A DNA stretch of 64,000 bases from Gaetbulibacter saemankumensis DSM 17032 (GTDB lineage: Bacteria > Bacteroidota > Bacteroidia > Flavobacteriales > Flavobacteriaceae): the NCBI RefSeq assembly GCF_000425645.1, contig NZ_AUDV01000005.1, positions 310,001 through 374,000 of the forward strand, read 5' to 3'. This document shows, piece after piece, positions 47,814 to 57,242 of this stretch. The position numbers and the translations under genes are program-made. The notes beneath the pieces are model-generated. The model saw only the letters and a program-made list of their open reading frames with translations. It was not told where the DNA came from and searched no databases. Numbering within the stretch: the first letter of the stretch is position 1; each line of letters opens with the position of its first letter.

Positions 47814-49739
47814 ATGCAAAAGATTCTGATATTAACACTGTGTAACATCTTTTTTTTAACTAGTGGAATCAGCCAATCTAAAGTAATGACTCCAGAACAG
47901 CTCATTGAATTAAATAAAGTTTCTGCTGTGGGATTAAGCGATGATGGCAACCATGTAATTTACAAAACATCGACTTTCGATTTAAAAACAAATAAACACA
48001 CTAGTAAAATATATTCTGTTTCGGTGCTTGGTGGCAATCCAAAATCTTTGGACGAAGTTGGGGAACAGGTAAAAAATAAAAATGTTTCTCCAGACGGAAA
48101 ATGGAAATTAATAACTAAAGACATAAAAATTCAGAAAGTAAGTGGCATTGATCACTATAATGATGTTCCAAATTCAAATGTTCTTATCTACGATCAGCTT
48201 AACTACAGACATTGGGATACATGGGAAGATGGTTCCTATAGCCATGTATTTATTCAATCTGCAACCGATACGCTCGATAAAGGAATTGATATAATGAAAG
48301 GAGAACCATTTGATTGTCCGCAGAAACCCTTTGGTGGCAACGAAGATTACATATGGAGTCCCGATTCTAAAAAAGTATTGTACGTCTCTAAAAAATTAGA
48401 TGGCACCCAATATGCTGTTAGCACTAATTCAGACATTTATGAGTATAACCTAGAAACAAAACAAACAACCAACCTTACAGAACATAATAAAGGATATGAT
48501 ACTCATCCTGTATTTTCTTCCAAGGGTACCCTCGCTTGGTTGCAAATGGCAAGAGATGGCTATGAATCAGATAAAAATGATATCATCGTCAGGTTACCGG
48601 AAGGAGATGTGAACCTTACTAAAGATTGGGATGGCACCGTTAATGGGTTTATTTGGAGTGAAGACGGATCAAAAATATTTTACAACGCACCAGTTGGAGG
48701 GACAGTGCATGTCTTTCAAATTGATATACCTATTGATGAAAAAAACCAGTTACAGCCCAGACAAATTTCTGAAGGTCAATTTGATGTGACTGGCATTATA
48801 GGTCAAAGCGGAAATTATTTAGTTGTGTCTCGAACAGACATGAATCATGCAACAGAGATTTATAATCTGAATATCGAAACTGGTGAAATGAAGCAATTGT
48901 CTGAAGCCAATAATGACATATATAAAGACATCCAAATGTCTCATATTGAAAAGAGAATTGTTAAAACAACAGATAAAAAAGATATGGTTACATGGGTGAT
49001 TTACCCACCAGATTTTGACCCTGCTAAAAAATATCCCACCCTTCTTTATTGTCAGGGTGGCCCCCAAGGTGCTTTGTCTCAATTTTATTCTTTTAGATGG
49101 AACTTTCAACTTATGGCTGCGAATGGCTATATCGTTGTTGCCCCCAATAGAAGAGGTATGCCGGGTTATGGTGTTGAATGGAATGAACAAATCTCAAAAG
49201 ATTACGGCGGACAAAATATGAAGGATTACCTTTCTGCAATTGATGATGTTGCAAAAGAGCCTTATGTGGATAAAGATAGATTGGGTTGCGTTGGAGCAAG
49301 TTTTGGCGGATACTCTGTTTTTTATTTGGCTTCAAGACATGAAGGTAGATTTAAATCGTTTATTTCGCACGATGGCATTTTCAATTGGAAATCCATGTAT
49401 GGAACCACGGAAGAATTATTTTTTGTGAATTGGGATCTTGGAGGTCCTTATTGGGATAAAGAAAATGCTGCTGCTCAAAGAGCATATACCGAATTTAATC
49501 CAGTAAATTTTGTTGACAAATGGGATACACCAATCCTGATTATTCAAGGAGGTATTGATTTTAGAGTGCCTATTGGACAAGGACTAGAAGCTTTTCAGGC
49601 GGCACAATTGCAAGGTGTAAAATCAAGACTATTATTTTTCCCAGAGGAAAACCACTGGGTACTTTCATCTCAAAATAGCTTAGTATGGCAAAGAGAATTC
49701 TTTAAGTGGTTAGATGAAACGCTACAGATGTCGAAATAA
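47814..49739 (+). CDS. S9-family serine peptidase (dipeptidyl/acylaminoacyl peptidase)
   Basis: A 641-residue secreted peptidase with signal peptide (about 1-21, ending GISQS). A WD40-like beta-propeller (about 35-380) is followed by the alpha/beta-hydrolase catalytic domain. Triad: Ser496 in GCVGASFGGYSV, Asp582 in IQGGIDFRVP and His614 in PEENHWVL. GGPQGA before the nucleophile and NRRGMPGYGVEWNEQI are also typical. It hydrolyses short peptides in the periplasm or at the cell surface. It is monocistronic. Confidence 0.92.
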   Translation: MQKILILTLCNIFFLTSGISQSKVMTPEQLIELNKVSAVGLSDDGNHVIYKTSTFDLKTNKHTSKIYSVSVLGGNPKSLDEVGEQVKNKNVSPDGKWKLITKDIKIQKVSGIDHYNDVPNSNVLIYDQLNYRHWDTWEDGSYSHVFIQSATDTLDKGIDIMKGEPFDCPQKPFGGNEDYIWSPDSKKVLYVSKKLDGTQYAVSTNSDIYEYNLETKQTTNLTEHNKGYDTHPVFSSKGTLAWLQMARDGYESDKNDIIVRLPEGDVNLTKDWDGTVNGFIWSEDGSKIFYNAPVGGTVHVFQIDIPIDEKNQLQPRQISEGQFDVTGIIGQSGNYLVVSRTDMNHATEIYNLNIETGEMKQLSEANNDIYKDIQMSHIEKRIVKTTDKKDMVTWVIYPPDFDPAKKYPTLLYCQGGPQGALSQFYSFRWNFQLMAANGYIVVAPNRRGMPGYGVEWNEQISKDYGGQNMKDYLSAIDDVAKEPYVDKDRLGCVGASFGGYSVFYLASRHEGRFKSFISHDGIFNWKSMYGTTEELFFVNWDLGGPYWDKENAAAQRAYTEFNPVNFVDKWDTPILIIQGGIDFRVPIGQGLEAFQAAQLQGVKSRLLFFPEENHWVLSSQNSLVWQREFFKWLDETLQMSK

Positions 49740-49923
49740 ATACTGGAAAATAGGCTACTTGCTATTTATAACAATAGTCCAATAAGCAGATAATTGAGGC
49801 GATAAAAATAATGGCTAACAATCTATATCCATTAGAGAGCCAGGCAAAAACGACATCCTTAAAATGGAACGTGACGATTATTACGAAGAGTAAAACAGCA
49901 TACTTGAACTTTGCTTCCGTAAA

Positions 49924-51153
49924 ATGACAAAGAATATAAAACTTGGCCTTAGAGAAAACTGGAAGCAGTTTACGCTTTTGGTTATCGTAAATGCTTTCGT
50001 GGGAGGAATGATTGGGATGGAGCGCTCTATTTTCCCTCAATTTGCAGAATTGGAATTTGGTGTGGCTTCCAAAACTGCCATGCTAACTTTTATTACTGCC
50101 TTTGGTATTACTAAAGCTATAGCCAACTATTTTACAGGAAAGTTAGCCAATAAATTTGGTAGAAAAAATTTACTTCTATTCGGTTGGTTCATTGCAATTC
50201 CAATTCCGTTTATTTTAATTTATGCCCCCAATTGGGGTTACGTGATTTTTGCAAACATGCTTTTGGGGATTAGTCAGGGTTTAACTTGGAGTAGTACGGT
50301 AGTCATGAAAATTGACCTGGTTGGAGAAAAAGACCGCGGTTTTGCTATGGGATTAAACGAATTTGCAGGATATTTTGCAGTTGGAATCGTTGCCTTTTTA
50401 ACAGGATATCTAGCCAACACTTATGGCATAACACCATATCCATTTTACATTGGAATTTTCATTTCCTTTATAGGTTTAATTTTAACAACCTTTTGGATAA
50501 AAGACACTAGAGTGTTTGTAAACCAAGAAAGTGTCACGAATAATACAGTACAGCTTGACAATGTGTTTTTAGAAACAACTTTTAGAAATAAGACTTTGAG
50601 TTCTGTTACACAAGCAGGACTAGTTAATAACCTTAATGACGGTATGATTTGGGGATTACTTCCAGTCGTACTTTTGTCCTTAAACTACAACAACGAAAAC
50701 ATCGGAATAATAACAGCAATTTATCCAACCGTTTGGGGAATTGGTCAATTATTTACAGGAAAAATGTCTGACCATTATTCAAAAAAGAGCATGTTATTTT
50801 GGGGCATGTTATTACAGGGCTTAAGCATCTTACTTATTCCTTTCAGCAGCGACTTTTATGTATTGGCCTCCATCGCCGCTATTTTGGGTTTAGGAACAGC
50901 TTTGGTCTATCCAACCTTTCTTTCTACAATTGCCCAAGCAACAAGTCCAAGACAACGTGCCGAAAGCATTGGCTCTTTTAGGCTATGGCGAGATTTAGGA
51001 TATGCTTTTGGTGCTATATTATCTGGAATTACTGCCGACTTATTTGGAGTTTCTTATGCTATCTTTTTAATTGGTGGTTTAACAATTATGTCCTCACTCA
51101 TCATTAAATTCCGTATGCCCGAACAAATAAACGAGAAAAACACCAACCCATAA
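49924..51153 (+). CDS. MFS transporter
   Basis: A 409-residue, twelve-helix MFS protein. The helix 2-3 loop ANYFTGKLANKFGRKNLLLFGW and GFAMGLNEFAGYFAVG in helix 5 match the drug/metabolite major facilitator type. The second half repeats the loop as LFTGKMSDHYSKKSMLFWG. Substrate unknown. No regulator or resistance gene is adjacent. It is monocistronic and followed by a gap starting TAATAACGGCTATAATC. Confidence 0.8.
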   Translation: MTKNIKLGLRENWKQFTLLVIVNAFVGGMIGMERSIFPQFAELEFGVASKTAMLTFITAFGITKAIANYFTGKLANKFGRKNLLLFGWFIAIPIPFILIYAPNWGYVIFANMLLGISQGLTWSSTVVMKIDLVGEKDRGFAMGLNEFAGYFAVGIVAFLTGYLANTYGITPYPFYIGIFISFIGLILTTFWIKDTRVFVNQESVTNNTVQLDNVFLETTFRNKTLSSVTQAGLVNNLNDGMIWGLLPVVLLSLNYNNENIGIITAIYPTVWGIGQLFTGKMSDHYSKKSMLFWGMLLQGLSILLIPFSSDFYVLASIAAILGLGTALVYPTFLSTIAQATSPRQRAESIGSFRLWRDLGYAFGAILSGITADLFGVSYAIFLIGGLTIMSSLIIKFRMPEQINEKNTNP

Positions 51154-51425
51154 TAACGGCTATAATCTTTATTAACAACCAATCAAAAACAAAAAATGCT
51201 ATGTTTTATAACGATTAACTTATCCATAAATGTTTTTCCGGAGTTTTATCTTTCCTATTTCTGACTCTAAATAGAAAAAATAATCATCATATCACATCTT
51301 TAAACCTCCATCGCAATTGAAAATGGGTTTTGTCTTCTAAATCGCATAAGATTGGTTTCGTTTTTATATATAATATTTTAAATCCAAATGAGTCGTTATT
51401 AACACCATTACAATCACTTACCAGC

Positions 51426-51938
51426 TTATTCAGAATATGCACCCGATGAATATGTTAATTCATAGCTATGTGTATAAATTTCAAAAACAATCCCAAAAGG
51501 ATCTTCCACGTAACACATTTTATATGGTTTATCATCAGGATAATATTCTCGAATTGGCATCCTTTGCTTTCCCCCATAGGCCAAAATATTGTTAATGAGA
51601 TCTTCTATATTAGGATCCTGAACACAAAAATGAAACAAACCCGTATTAAAAGGGTTAAATTCAGGGGCTTCTTTAATGCCATGAGGAAACGAGAATAATT
51701 CAATCCCTATTCCGTCTGAGGTTGACAAATGAGCAATTTCAAATTCCGTCCAATCTTCACCAAATACATCAATACACATTTTACCAATTGCTGTTTCGGT
51801 TTCCTTTTTTACTTTTGAAGGTTGCATAATAATATACCACCCCATAACCTCTGAATAAAATTTCACTGCTTTTCTAATATCTGGAACCGTAATTCCAATA
51901 TGTGAAAATGATTTTGGATATTTTTTAATATTTGCCAT
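51426..51938 (-). CDS. VOC-family protein (glyoxalase-like)
   Basis: A 170-residue VOC protein. Candidate metal ligands are His13 (FSHIGITVPD), Glu80 (GIGIELFSFP), His103 (GLFHFCVQDP) and Glu153 (GIVFEIYTHS). The spacing is that of a complete two-module VOC fold. It is cytoplasmic and could be an isomerase or lactoylglutathione lyase-like enzyme. Just upstream of its start lies an HxlR regulator remnant on the other strand, and pairs of HxlR with VOC genes are common. Confidence 0.8.
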   Translation of the reverse strand: MANIKKYPKSFSHIGITVPDIRKAVKFYSEVMGWYIIMQPSKVKKETETAIGKMCIDVFGEDWTEFEIAHLSTSDGIGIELFSFPHGIKEAPEFNPFNTGLFHFCVQDPNIEDLINNILAYGGKQRMPIREYYPDDKPYKMCYVEDPFGIVFEIYTHSYELTYSSGAYSE

Positions 51939-52054
51939 ACGTTATAATTTAAAATACACACAATAACTTACTAAAGAGCAGCATAGTTAGCACAAAAAGT
52001 AAATTAATGATTATCAACAATATAAACAACTTTTGTTTTGTATAAAAGGATTAC

Positions 52055-52356
52055 TACCCTTTAAATTACACCAATAATTAAATCGGCTCGAAATGGAAAC
52101 CGTTAACACTATTACATTTATTAGAAGGCGCTTCAAAATCTGGTATACTACAAAAAAACAGCATCAAATATCAAATAAAATATTCACCCAGGTGGTATGA
52201 GAGCTAGAAAAAGACTAACTTATTTTAAGGGAAATTTATCCTGTGGCACCTCTCAAATTAGAATATGGTTTAACCGAATGGGGCAAATATCTTGACCATA
52301 CACCAGAAGACCTAATCAACTGTAAATCAAAATACAACAAATTAATTTCCGCATAA
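52055..52356 (+). pseudogene. HxlR-family regulator, degraded
   Basis: One frame (from 52055) reads an HxlR start with a stop, then IGSKWKPLTLLHLLEG. A frameshift near GGCGCT leads to RFKIW ... FTQVV, stop, ELEKD, stop, LILREIYPVAPLKLEYGLTE and WGKYLDHTPEDLIN up to 52356. These match, in order, the winged-helix signature of HxlR proteins. Two to three nonsense changes and one frameshift make it non-functional. HxlR proteins sense aldehyde or redox stress; the neighbouring VOC gene may once have been a target. Confidence 0.85.
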
Positions 52357-52370
52357 ATAATTTTACTAAT

Positions 52371-52406
52371 GTAAAAAGGAAGGCAAATAGCTCTCACCTT
52401 CCTTAT
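52371..52406 (-). terminator. Intrinsic terminator of the GH81 gene
   Basis: On the minus strand AAGGAAGG (52397-52404) pairs with CCTTCCTT (52376-52383) across a 13-nt loop and is followed by a T run into 52372. It lies 28 bp past the GH81 stop codon. Confidence 0.75.
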
Positions 52407-52434
52407 TTGCTAGTTTTAAACTTAAATAAACCTG

Positions 52435-55400
52435 TTACTCCTTTATTAATTTAATAGTACTTCTTCCTTGATTTGTACGTATTTGAGCAAAGTATATACC
52501 TGATCTTAATTGAGAAACCTCTATGGAAGTTGCTTTTGAATTTGGATTTAAGCTTACTACTTTACTGCCTAAAATATCATACACATCAATTGAAAGCAAG
52601 ACCTCATTTCCACTTTTAATATTCCAGTAATTTGAAGATGGATTCGGAAAAACTTTAATATCAATTAATGTTCGATTTTCATTTGATAATGAGGCTACCT
52701 GAGAAACGTCATCAAAGTAAAAAGTTGAAGTAGCAGAACCATTACCTATATTTCCTATATCAAAAAGAAAAACAATTCTATCAAACACTGTATTTCCGTA
52801 GGTCGAAAAATCGTAAGTTAATGTATGCCAAGAACCACTTTCATTGGTATAATTTTTTAACTCTACGTTATTTCCTTGATTCGCTTGCTCTTCTAACTTT
52901 ATGCTTATTGGCGTTCCAACAGGAGCTTCTGTCCACACCTTTAATGTAATGTACTTTTTGGTGAGAAAATTTAAAGAAGCATCTAAATTCAAATAAGAGC
53001 CTGCCCAAACCTGACCGCCATTTCTTATCAATTTAGCCATTTTATTACTTTCATTCCCCTGACTAAGCGATCCTGTAACCACTTCTACATAAGTACTTCC
53101 TCCATCAAAATCTACAAAATCTGAAGCTATAGGCGTCGTTTCAAAATCAAATGGCAACCCTGTTGTTCCTTCTGGATTACATTCAGAACAAGGTCCTCCA
53201 CAATCTACTCCTGTTTCTCCTTGATTTTGAATACCATCAAAACACGTTGGTCCTGAATCAGTACAATTTGATCCCACGACGTAATCAACATATTCGGTTA
53301 CTGCCAACCCTCCTGTAAATTCAAACTTACAAGCATAACTAATGGTTTCTCCATGGGCTAATCCTGTTAATGTTTTAGTAAATTTATTAACCGCTAAATT
53401 GGTCATTCCACTTTCAGAAAATGGTGATTCCTGCCACAAATAGGCATTCCATGAAGATTTATCGGTATCTAGTAATTCAAAAGTGACAATAACATTTGAG
53501 CCAATAGTTTCGAACGTACTTTTGTACCCTAATGAGAAATTACCCTGAATAGCATTACTTCCCGTTTGAGTACAACTCCTCACTTCATCAACAGAAATAT
53601 TAACAACTTGAGACGTTCCAATGCTTCCTTTATCGTCCGTTGCTTTAACAGTCAGTTCGTGACTGCCAACACCAGCATTACTCCAATTAAAACTGTATGG
53701 TTCTGCCGCATCTTCACCAAGTTTAATAGCTCCATCATAAAATTCAACTTTTGTTATGACACCATCAATATCGCTGGCCATAGCAGATATTAAAATATCG
53801 TTACCTTCTTTAAAAGTTTCATTATTTTTCGGAGTGCTAATGGTTGTTGTTGGTGCCACATTACCATTTTGAGTAACAATTATCAATACCGTATCTGATG
53901 AAGTATATTCACCATCATCCACTGTTAATTTAATCTTATAAATTCCTTCCTCCAAATTAGAAACACTAGGTGTTTCAGAATTGTTATTTGAAAAACTAAT
54001 AATAGAAGGCCCATAAATCTGTTCCCAAGTATAATTTAATATTGTAGTATCTGTATCGGTACTTAAAGAAGCATCTAAAACTGCACTAGTATCGGGTAAA
54101 ATTACAGAAATGTTACCACCTGCATTAGCAACTGGTGGATTATAAGCAAGGGAACTACTGTATGAAAAAGTTAATTTCCCTAAATTAAATTCACCATTAT
54201 CAAATGCTATTTTCAAAGTTTGTATCCCTTCGTTTAATTCAATACCATTTACTGTATGTGTAGACCATGTGGACCAATCTGAATTACTGGTTGCTGACAA
54301 GTAAATATCACTACTTATCACTTTATCATCTATTTCAAGATGAAACGGACCTCCTCCTGCAACATTTCCTGAGGAATACCTAAAAGATAAATCGTAAACT
54401 CCAGCTGTTTGAACATCGATGGTATACTCCAACCACTCGCCAGATGCGATCCAACCGACAAATGCGCCTTCATTTGTATCCATAGAAGTATCAACATATT
54501 CATCGGTTCTAAACCCCCCTTCATTATTCAAAGACAAATCCAAATATGCAATATCCTGTGCAATACCGCCCTCAAATTTATCATAATGACCGGCTTCAAT
54601 TGTACCTGGTATTTCAATTGCTGTTCCAGAATACGGCACTTGCTCTCCAACCTGCACCTTTACAATGTTAGTAACATTAAACTTCGTGTCTTTATAGACC
54701 TTGGCATAAAAACCGTGCATTCCTAATGTAAGATTTTCCACTTTTAGCGTGTAAGGAGCAGTTAACACTTCGTCTAACAATTTGGAACCATCATAAAATG
54801 CCACTTTTGTAACCCCTGATCCCGTAATTTCAACATTTAAGTTCACACTACCACCCGGAAATGCTTGAGTGAAATCTGAATAAATAATACCAGCAACATC
54901 AGTATCCTTACTTGTTACCATTTGATGCGCCGGAACGAACAAAGTATAGCCATCGGAAAAAGTTACTGTTATATCTGAATCGTAATAATTATGAGCGACA
55001 TAAGTCTTATCTCCATTATTATCAAAAACAGCAGCTATAGGATAATCGGCATAAATATCTGATTCTAAAGTGCCCATCGCATTCATGGCATGTAACCAAT
55101 GGTAAGTTTGCGCATCAGATACACCAAACTTCATTATTCGATCTGGATAGCTATCGTACAAATCAACAGCTAACTGTGGATCTAAAAAAGATAGATACTT
55201 CCATATTGTATCGTGCCACAAGTTTGGATTAGTGCTTGTAGTACTCAGTATTTCGGTATATAACTTTAACTCATCCCATATTTTTTGTACATAATTTTTA
55301 TTGTGCCCTAAATAAAGAGATCCGCCATGCATTGGATAAAGCTCAATTCCATAAGATGCAGTTATATCAGCCGTCCAAAAGGTACCGTTATCATAAGAAT

Positions 55401-57147
55401 TCCCCCAAACACGAGACACTAAGCCATATTGCTGAGAAGGTTGAAAATTACGCTCGTACATATCGAACCAATATTCTTCTATCGCTGTTTGTTCGGTAGT
55501 ATATAAATAAATTCCTAAATCTCTTATGGCATCATTATTCGTAATAGTTCCCCAATGAATTAATGAAGAATTAAACTGCATACTCTCTGAGGTAGATTCT
55601 TGATCATTTCCTTGCGGAAAGGTAGCAAAACCATTAGCCCAACAATGACCAGCATATGGACTAAAATTTCTTAAGAATGGAAATTGTGAATCGTTTCTAT
55701 CTTCTGAAGCGGCATCTCTGATTAATAGATTTACCATATCACCCCAGTCATTTGCCCAGCCAGGCTCAAATTGTTCTAAAAATGCGGCTGCATGTATAAA
55801 GTAGCCCCAATGAAAATGATGATCATTTATATTAGAGTCCTGACCATGTCCCGCCGGATAACCCAATAATGCCGACCAATCATTATTATAATAAAAAAGA
55901 AAAGCCTTTTCCCCTGCCTCATAAGTTAACCAGTCTTCCAATCTTTCTTTTATGGTTGAAACCATTTTATCTCTTGCCTCGATATTACCCGTTTGATCGG
56001 CAATTCTAGCCGTTTGAATTAAACGATTCAATACCTGACCTTCATTATAGGAATCTGTCCAGGTAGCTAAACCATCATTCTGAATTTGAGATATCTTATC
56101 ATTTAACAATGCGGGATCAAAACCATCGCTATAATTAGATAAGTAAGGCATGGTTGGTAAAATTCCTTTAAAGCTATTTTCAACAATAAACCCATTGCCT
56201 TCAAGTGTTTTTATTTCTCCTCTAACGCCATCATAACTATATCCTGTAGGCATCGCCGATATGGACGATAAATTTGCCCATTGATGCGGCAAAAGCCCCA
56301 ATAATATATTCGTTTCACTGCCCTCTTTTGTTTCAGTAACAACTGTAAAATCTGTTATCACCTTACTTGTACTTTCACTATACGACCAATTTGTAGTTGT
56401 ATTAACGGGAAACACATAGGCGTATTTTTTATATTCCTGAGCTATCGAATTTACATTTACATTATTTTGAGGCAACATGGCCATAGAACAATACTTTTTA
56501 CCATTTAACATGGAGGTATATGTATTTCCTGAATGAACCCAGGTACTACCCGATGGCGCATAAAACACAAAATCGGCGCCATTACTTGCATTTTCTATAA
56601 TTAACAACTCGGCTGAAATAGTCACGTTACCACTATTGACTTTTACCTGAAAAACGTCATCTAATTCTTTTTCAAAATATAAAAATGGCATGCCGATTCC
56701 AGATGTTGCTTTTAAATCATGATTACCATCATTCCAATGCATCGTAACAGTCCAATCTGAATAATCAGATACCGAAACCTTTGAACTATTTAGCCCATTT
56801 ACACCAACTTCAATAGGTGAAGAATCACCAATGACACCAAACGGAATATAAGTAACAATTAAGCCGTTATTAGTCGTTTTCATAGTCATGGGATAATTAA
56901 ACAGATTATCGGCATGATTTTCTTTTACCAGCTTGGACCACCAATCGTTAGTAGGCACTGGTTTCCCTTGTACAACACCAGACAACTGTGGTGTACCAGA
57001 CGGATACCCATTTCTTCCTGCCGAATCTGCACCAGGATATACATTAGTATAACTTCCATTTCCAACCGATATCTGTGAAAAAACGAGGCACGTATTTACA
57101 TAGAATAAGATTACAAGTAACTTTTGAATTGAATTTTTTAATAACAT
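52435..57147 (-). CDS. Multimodular GH81 endo-beta-1,3-glucanase with T9SS tail
   Basis: A 1570-residue laminarinase that cuts internal beta-1,3-glucan bonds, inverting. Signal peptide (ends VFSQ). The GH81 domain (about 30-745) has the acid Asp442 in NDHHFHWGYF and the base Glu517 in GNDQESTSES. Then come an Ig-like domain (about 755-835), a CBM6-type module (about 840-998), a PKD domain (about 1004-1095), a second Ig-like domain (about 1097-1186), a beta-sandwich (about 1190-1300, also seen beside other laminarinases), a Cys-rich linker DGIQNQGETGVDCGGPC, a second sandwich (about 1335-1490) and a T9SS type A sorting domain (about 1495-1570, FPNPSSNYWNI ... TIKLIKE). It acts outside the cell, probably on the surface. 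It is the farthest gene of the beta-glucan locus, 96 bp after the binding protein with a terminator between. Confidence 0.93.
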   Translation of the reverse strand: MLLKNSIQKLLVILFYVNTCLVFSQISVGNGSYTNVYPGADSAGRNGYPSGTPQLSGVVQGKPVPTNDWWSKLVKENHADNLFNYPMTMKTTNNGLIVTYIPFGVIGDSSPIEVGVNGLNSSKVSVSDYSDWTVTMHWNDGNHDLKATSGIGMPFLYFEKELDDVFQVKVNSGNVTISAELLIIENASNGADFVFYAPSGSTWVHSGNTYTSMLNGKKYCSMAMLPQNNVNVNSIAQEYKKYAYVFPVNTTTNWSYSESTSKVITDFTVVTETKEGSETNILLGLLPHQWANLSSISAMPTGYSYDGVRGEIKTLEGNGFIVENSFKGILPTMPYLSNYSDGFDPALLNDKISQIQNDGLATWTDSYNEGQVLNRLIQTARIADQTGNIEARDKMVSTIKERLEDWLTYEAGEKAFLFYYNNDWSALLGYPAGHGQDSNINDHHFHWGYFIHAAAFLEQFEPGWANDWGDMVNLLIRDAASEDRNDSQFPFLRNFSPYAGHCWANGFATFPQGNDQESTSESMQFNSSLIHWGTITNNDAIRDLGIYLYTTEQTAIEEYWFDMYERNFQPSQQYGLVSRVWGNSYDNGTFWTADITASYGIELYPMHGGSLYLGHNKNYVQKIWDELKLYTEILSTTSTNPNLWHDTIWKYLSFLDPQLAVDLYDSYPDRIMKFGVSDAQTYHWLHAMNAMGTLESDIYADYPIAAVFDNNGDKTYVAHNYYDSDITVTFSDGYTLFVPAHQMVTSKDTDVAGIIYSDFTQAFPGGSVNLNVEITGSGVTKVAFYDGSKLLDEVLTAPYTLKVENLTLGMHGFYAKVYKDTKFNVTNIVKVQVGEQVPYSGTAIEIPGTIEAGHYDKFEGGIAQDIAYLDLSLNNEGGFRTDEYVDTSMDTNEGAFVGWIASGEWLEYTIDVQTAGVYDLSFRYSSGNVAGGGPFHLEIDDKVISSDIYLSATSNSDWSTWSTHTVNGIELNEGIQTLKIAFDNGEFNLGKLTFSYSSSLAYNPPVANAGGNISVILPDTSAVLDASLSTDTDTTILNYTWEQIYGPSIISFSNNNSETPSVSNLEEGIYKIKLTVDDGEYTSSDTVLIIVTQNGNVAPTTTISTPKNNETFKEGNDILISAMASDIDGVITKVEFYDGAIKLGEDAAEPYSFNWSNAGVGSHELTVKATDDKGSIGTSQVVNISVDEVRSCTQTGSNAIQGNFSLGYKSTFETIGSNVIVTFELLDTDKSSWNAYLWQESPFSESGMTNLAVNKFTKTLTGLAHGETISYACKFEFTGGLAVTEYVDYVVGSNCTDSGPTCFDGIQNQGETGVDCGGPCSECNPEGTTGLPFDFETTPIASDFVDFDGGSTYVEVVTGSLSQGNESNKMAKLIRNGGQVWAGSYLNLDASLNFLTKKYITLKVWTEAPVGTPISIKLEEQANQGNNVELKNYTNESGSWHTLTYDFSTYGNTVFDRIVFLFDIGNIGNGSATSTFYFDDVSQVASLSNENRTLIDIKVFPNPSSNYWNIKSGNEVLLSIDVYDILGSKVVSLNPNSKATSIEVSQLRSGIYFAQIRTNQGRSTIKLIKE

Positions 57148-57186
57148 AACATTTGTAATTACACGTGAATGAGGCCTGAGAAAATC

Positions 57187-57218
57187 AAAAAAGAGCGAGG
57201 ATTTACCCTCACTCTTTT
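57187..57218 (-). terminator. Hairpin between the binding protein and GH81 genes
   Basis: Minus-strand AAAAGAGTGAGGG-TAAAT-CCTCGCTCTTTT has one mismatch in the stem and a T run after it (plus 57189-57218). It follows the stop of the 57243-58640 gene and precedes the GH81 ATG, so it can lower GH81 expression or separate the units. Confidence 0.7.
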
Positions 57219-57242
57219 CTTTATCAACACTTTTTTATTAAA

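Noticed and set aside
54409-54726. Plus-strand open frame opposite the CBM6 region of GH81
   Set aside because: Antisense of a well-supported domain, with no signal or domain features.
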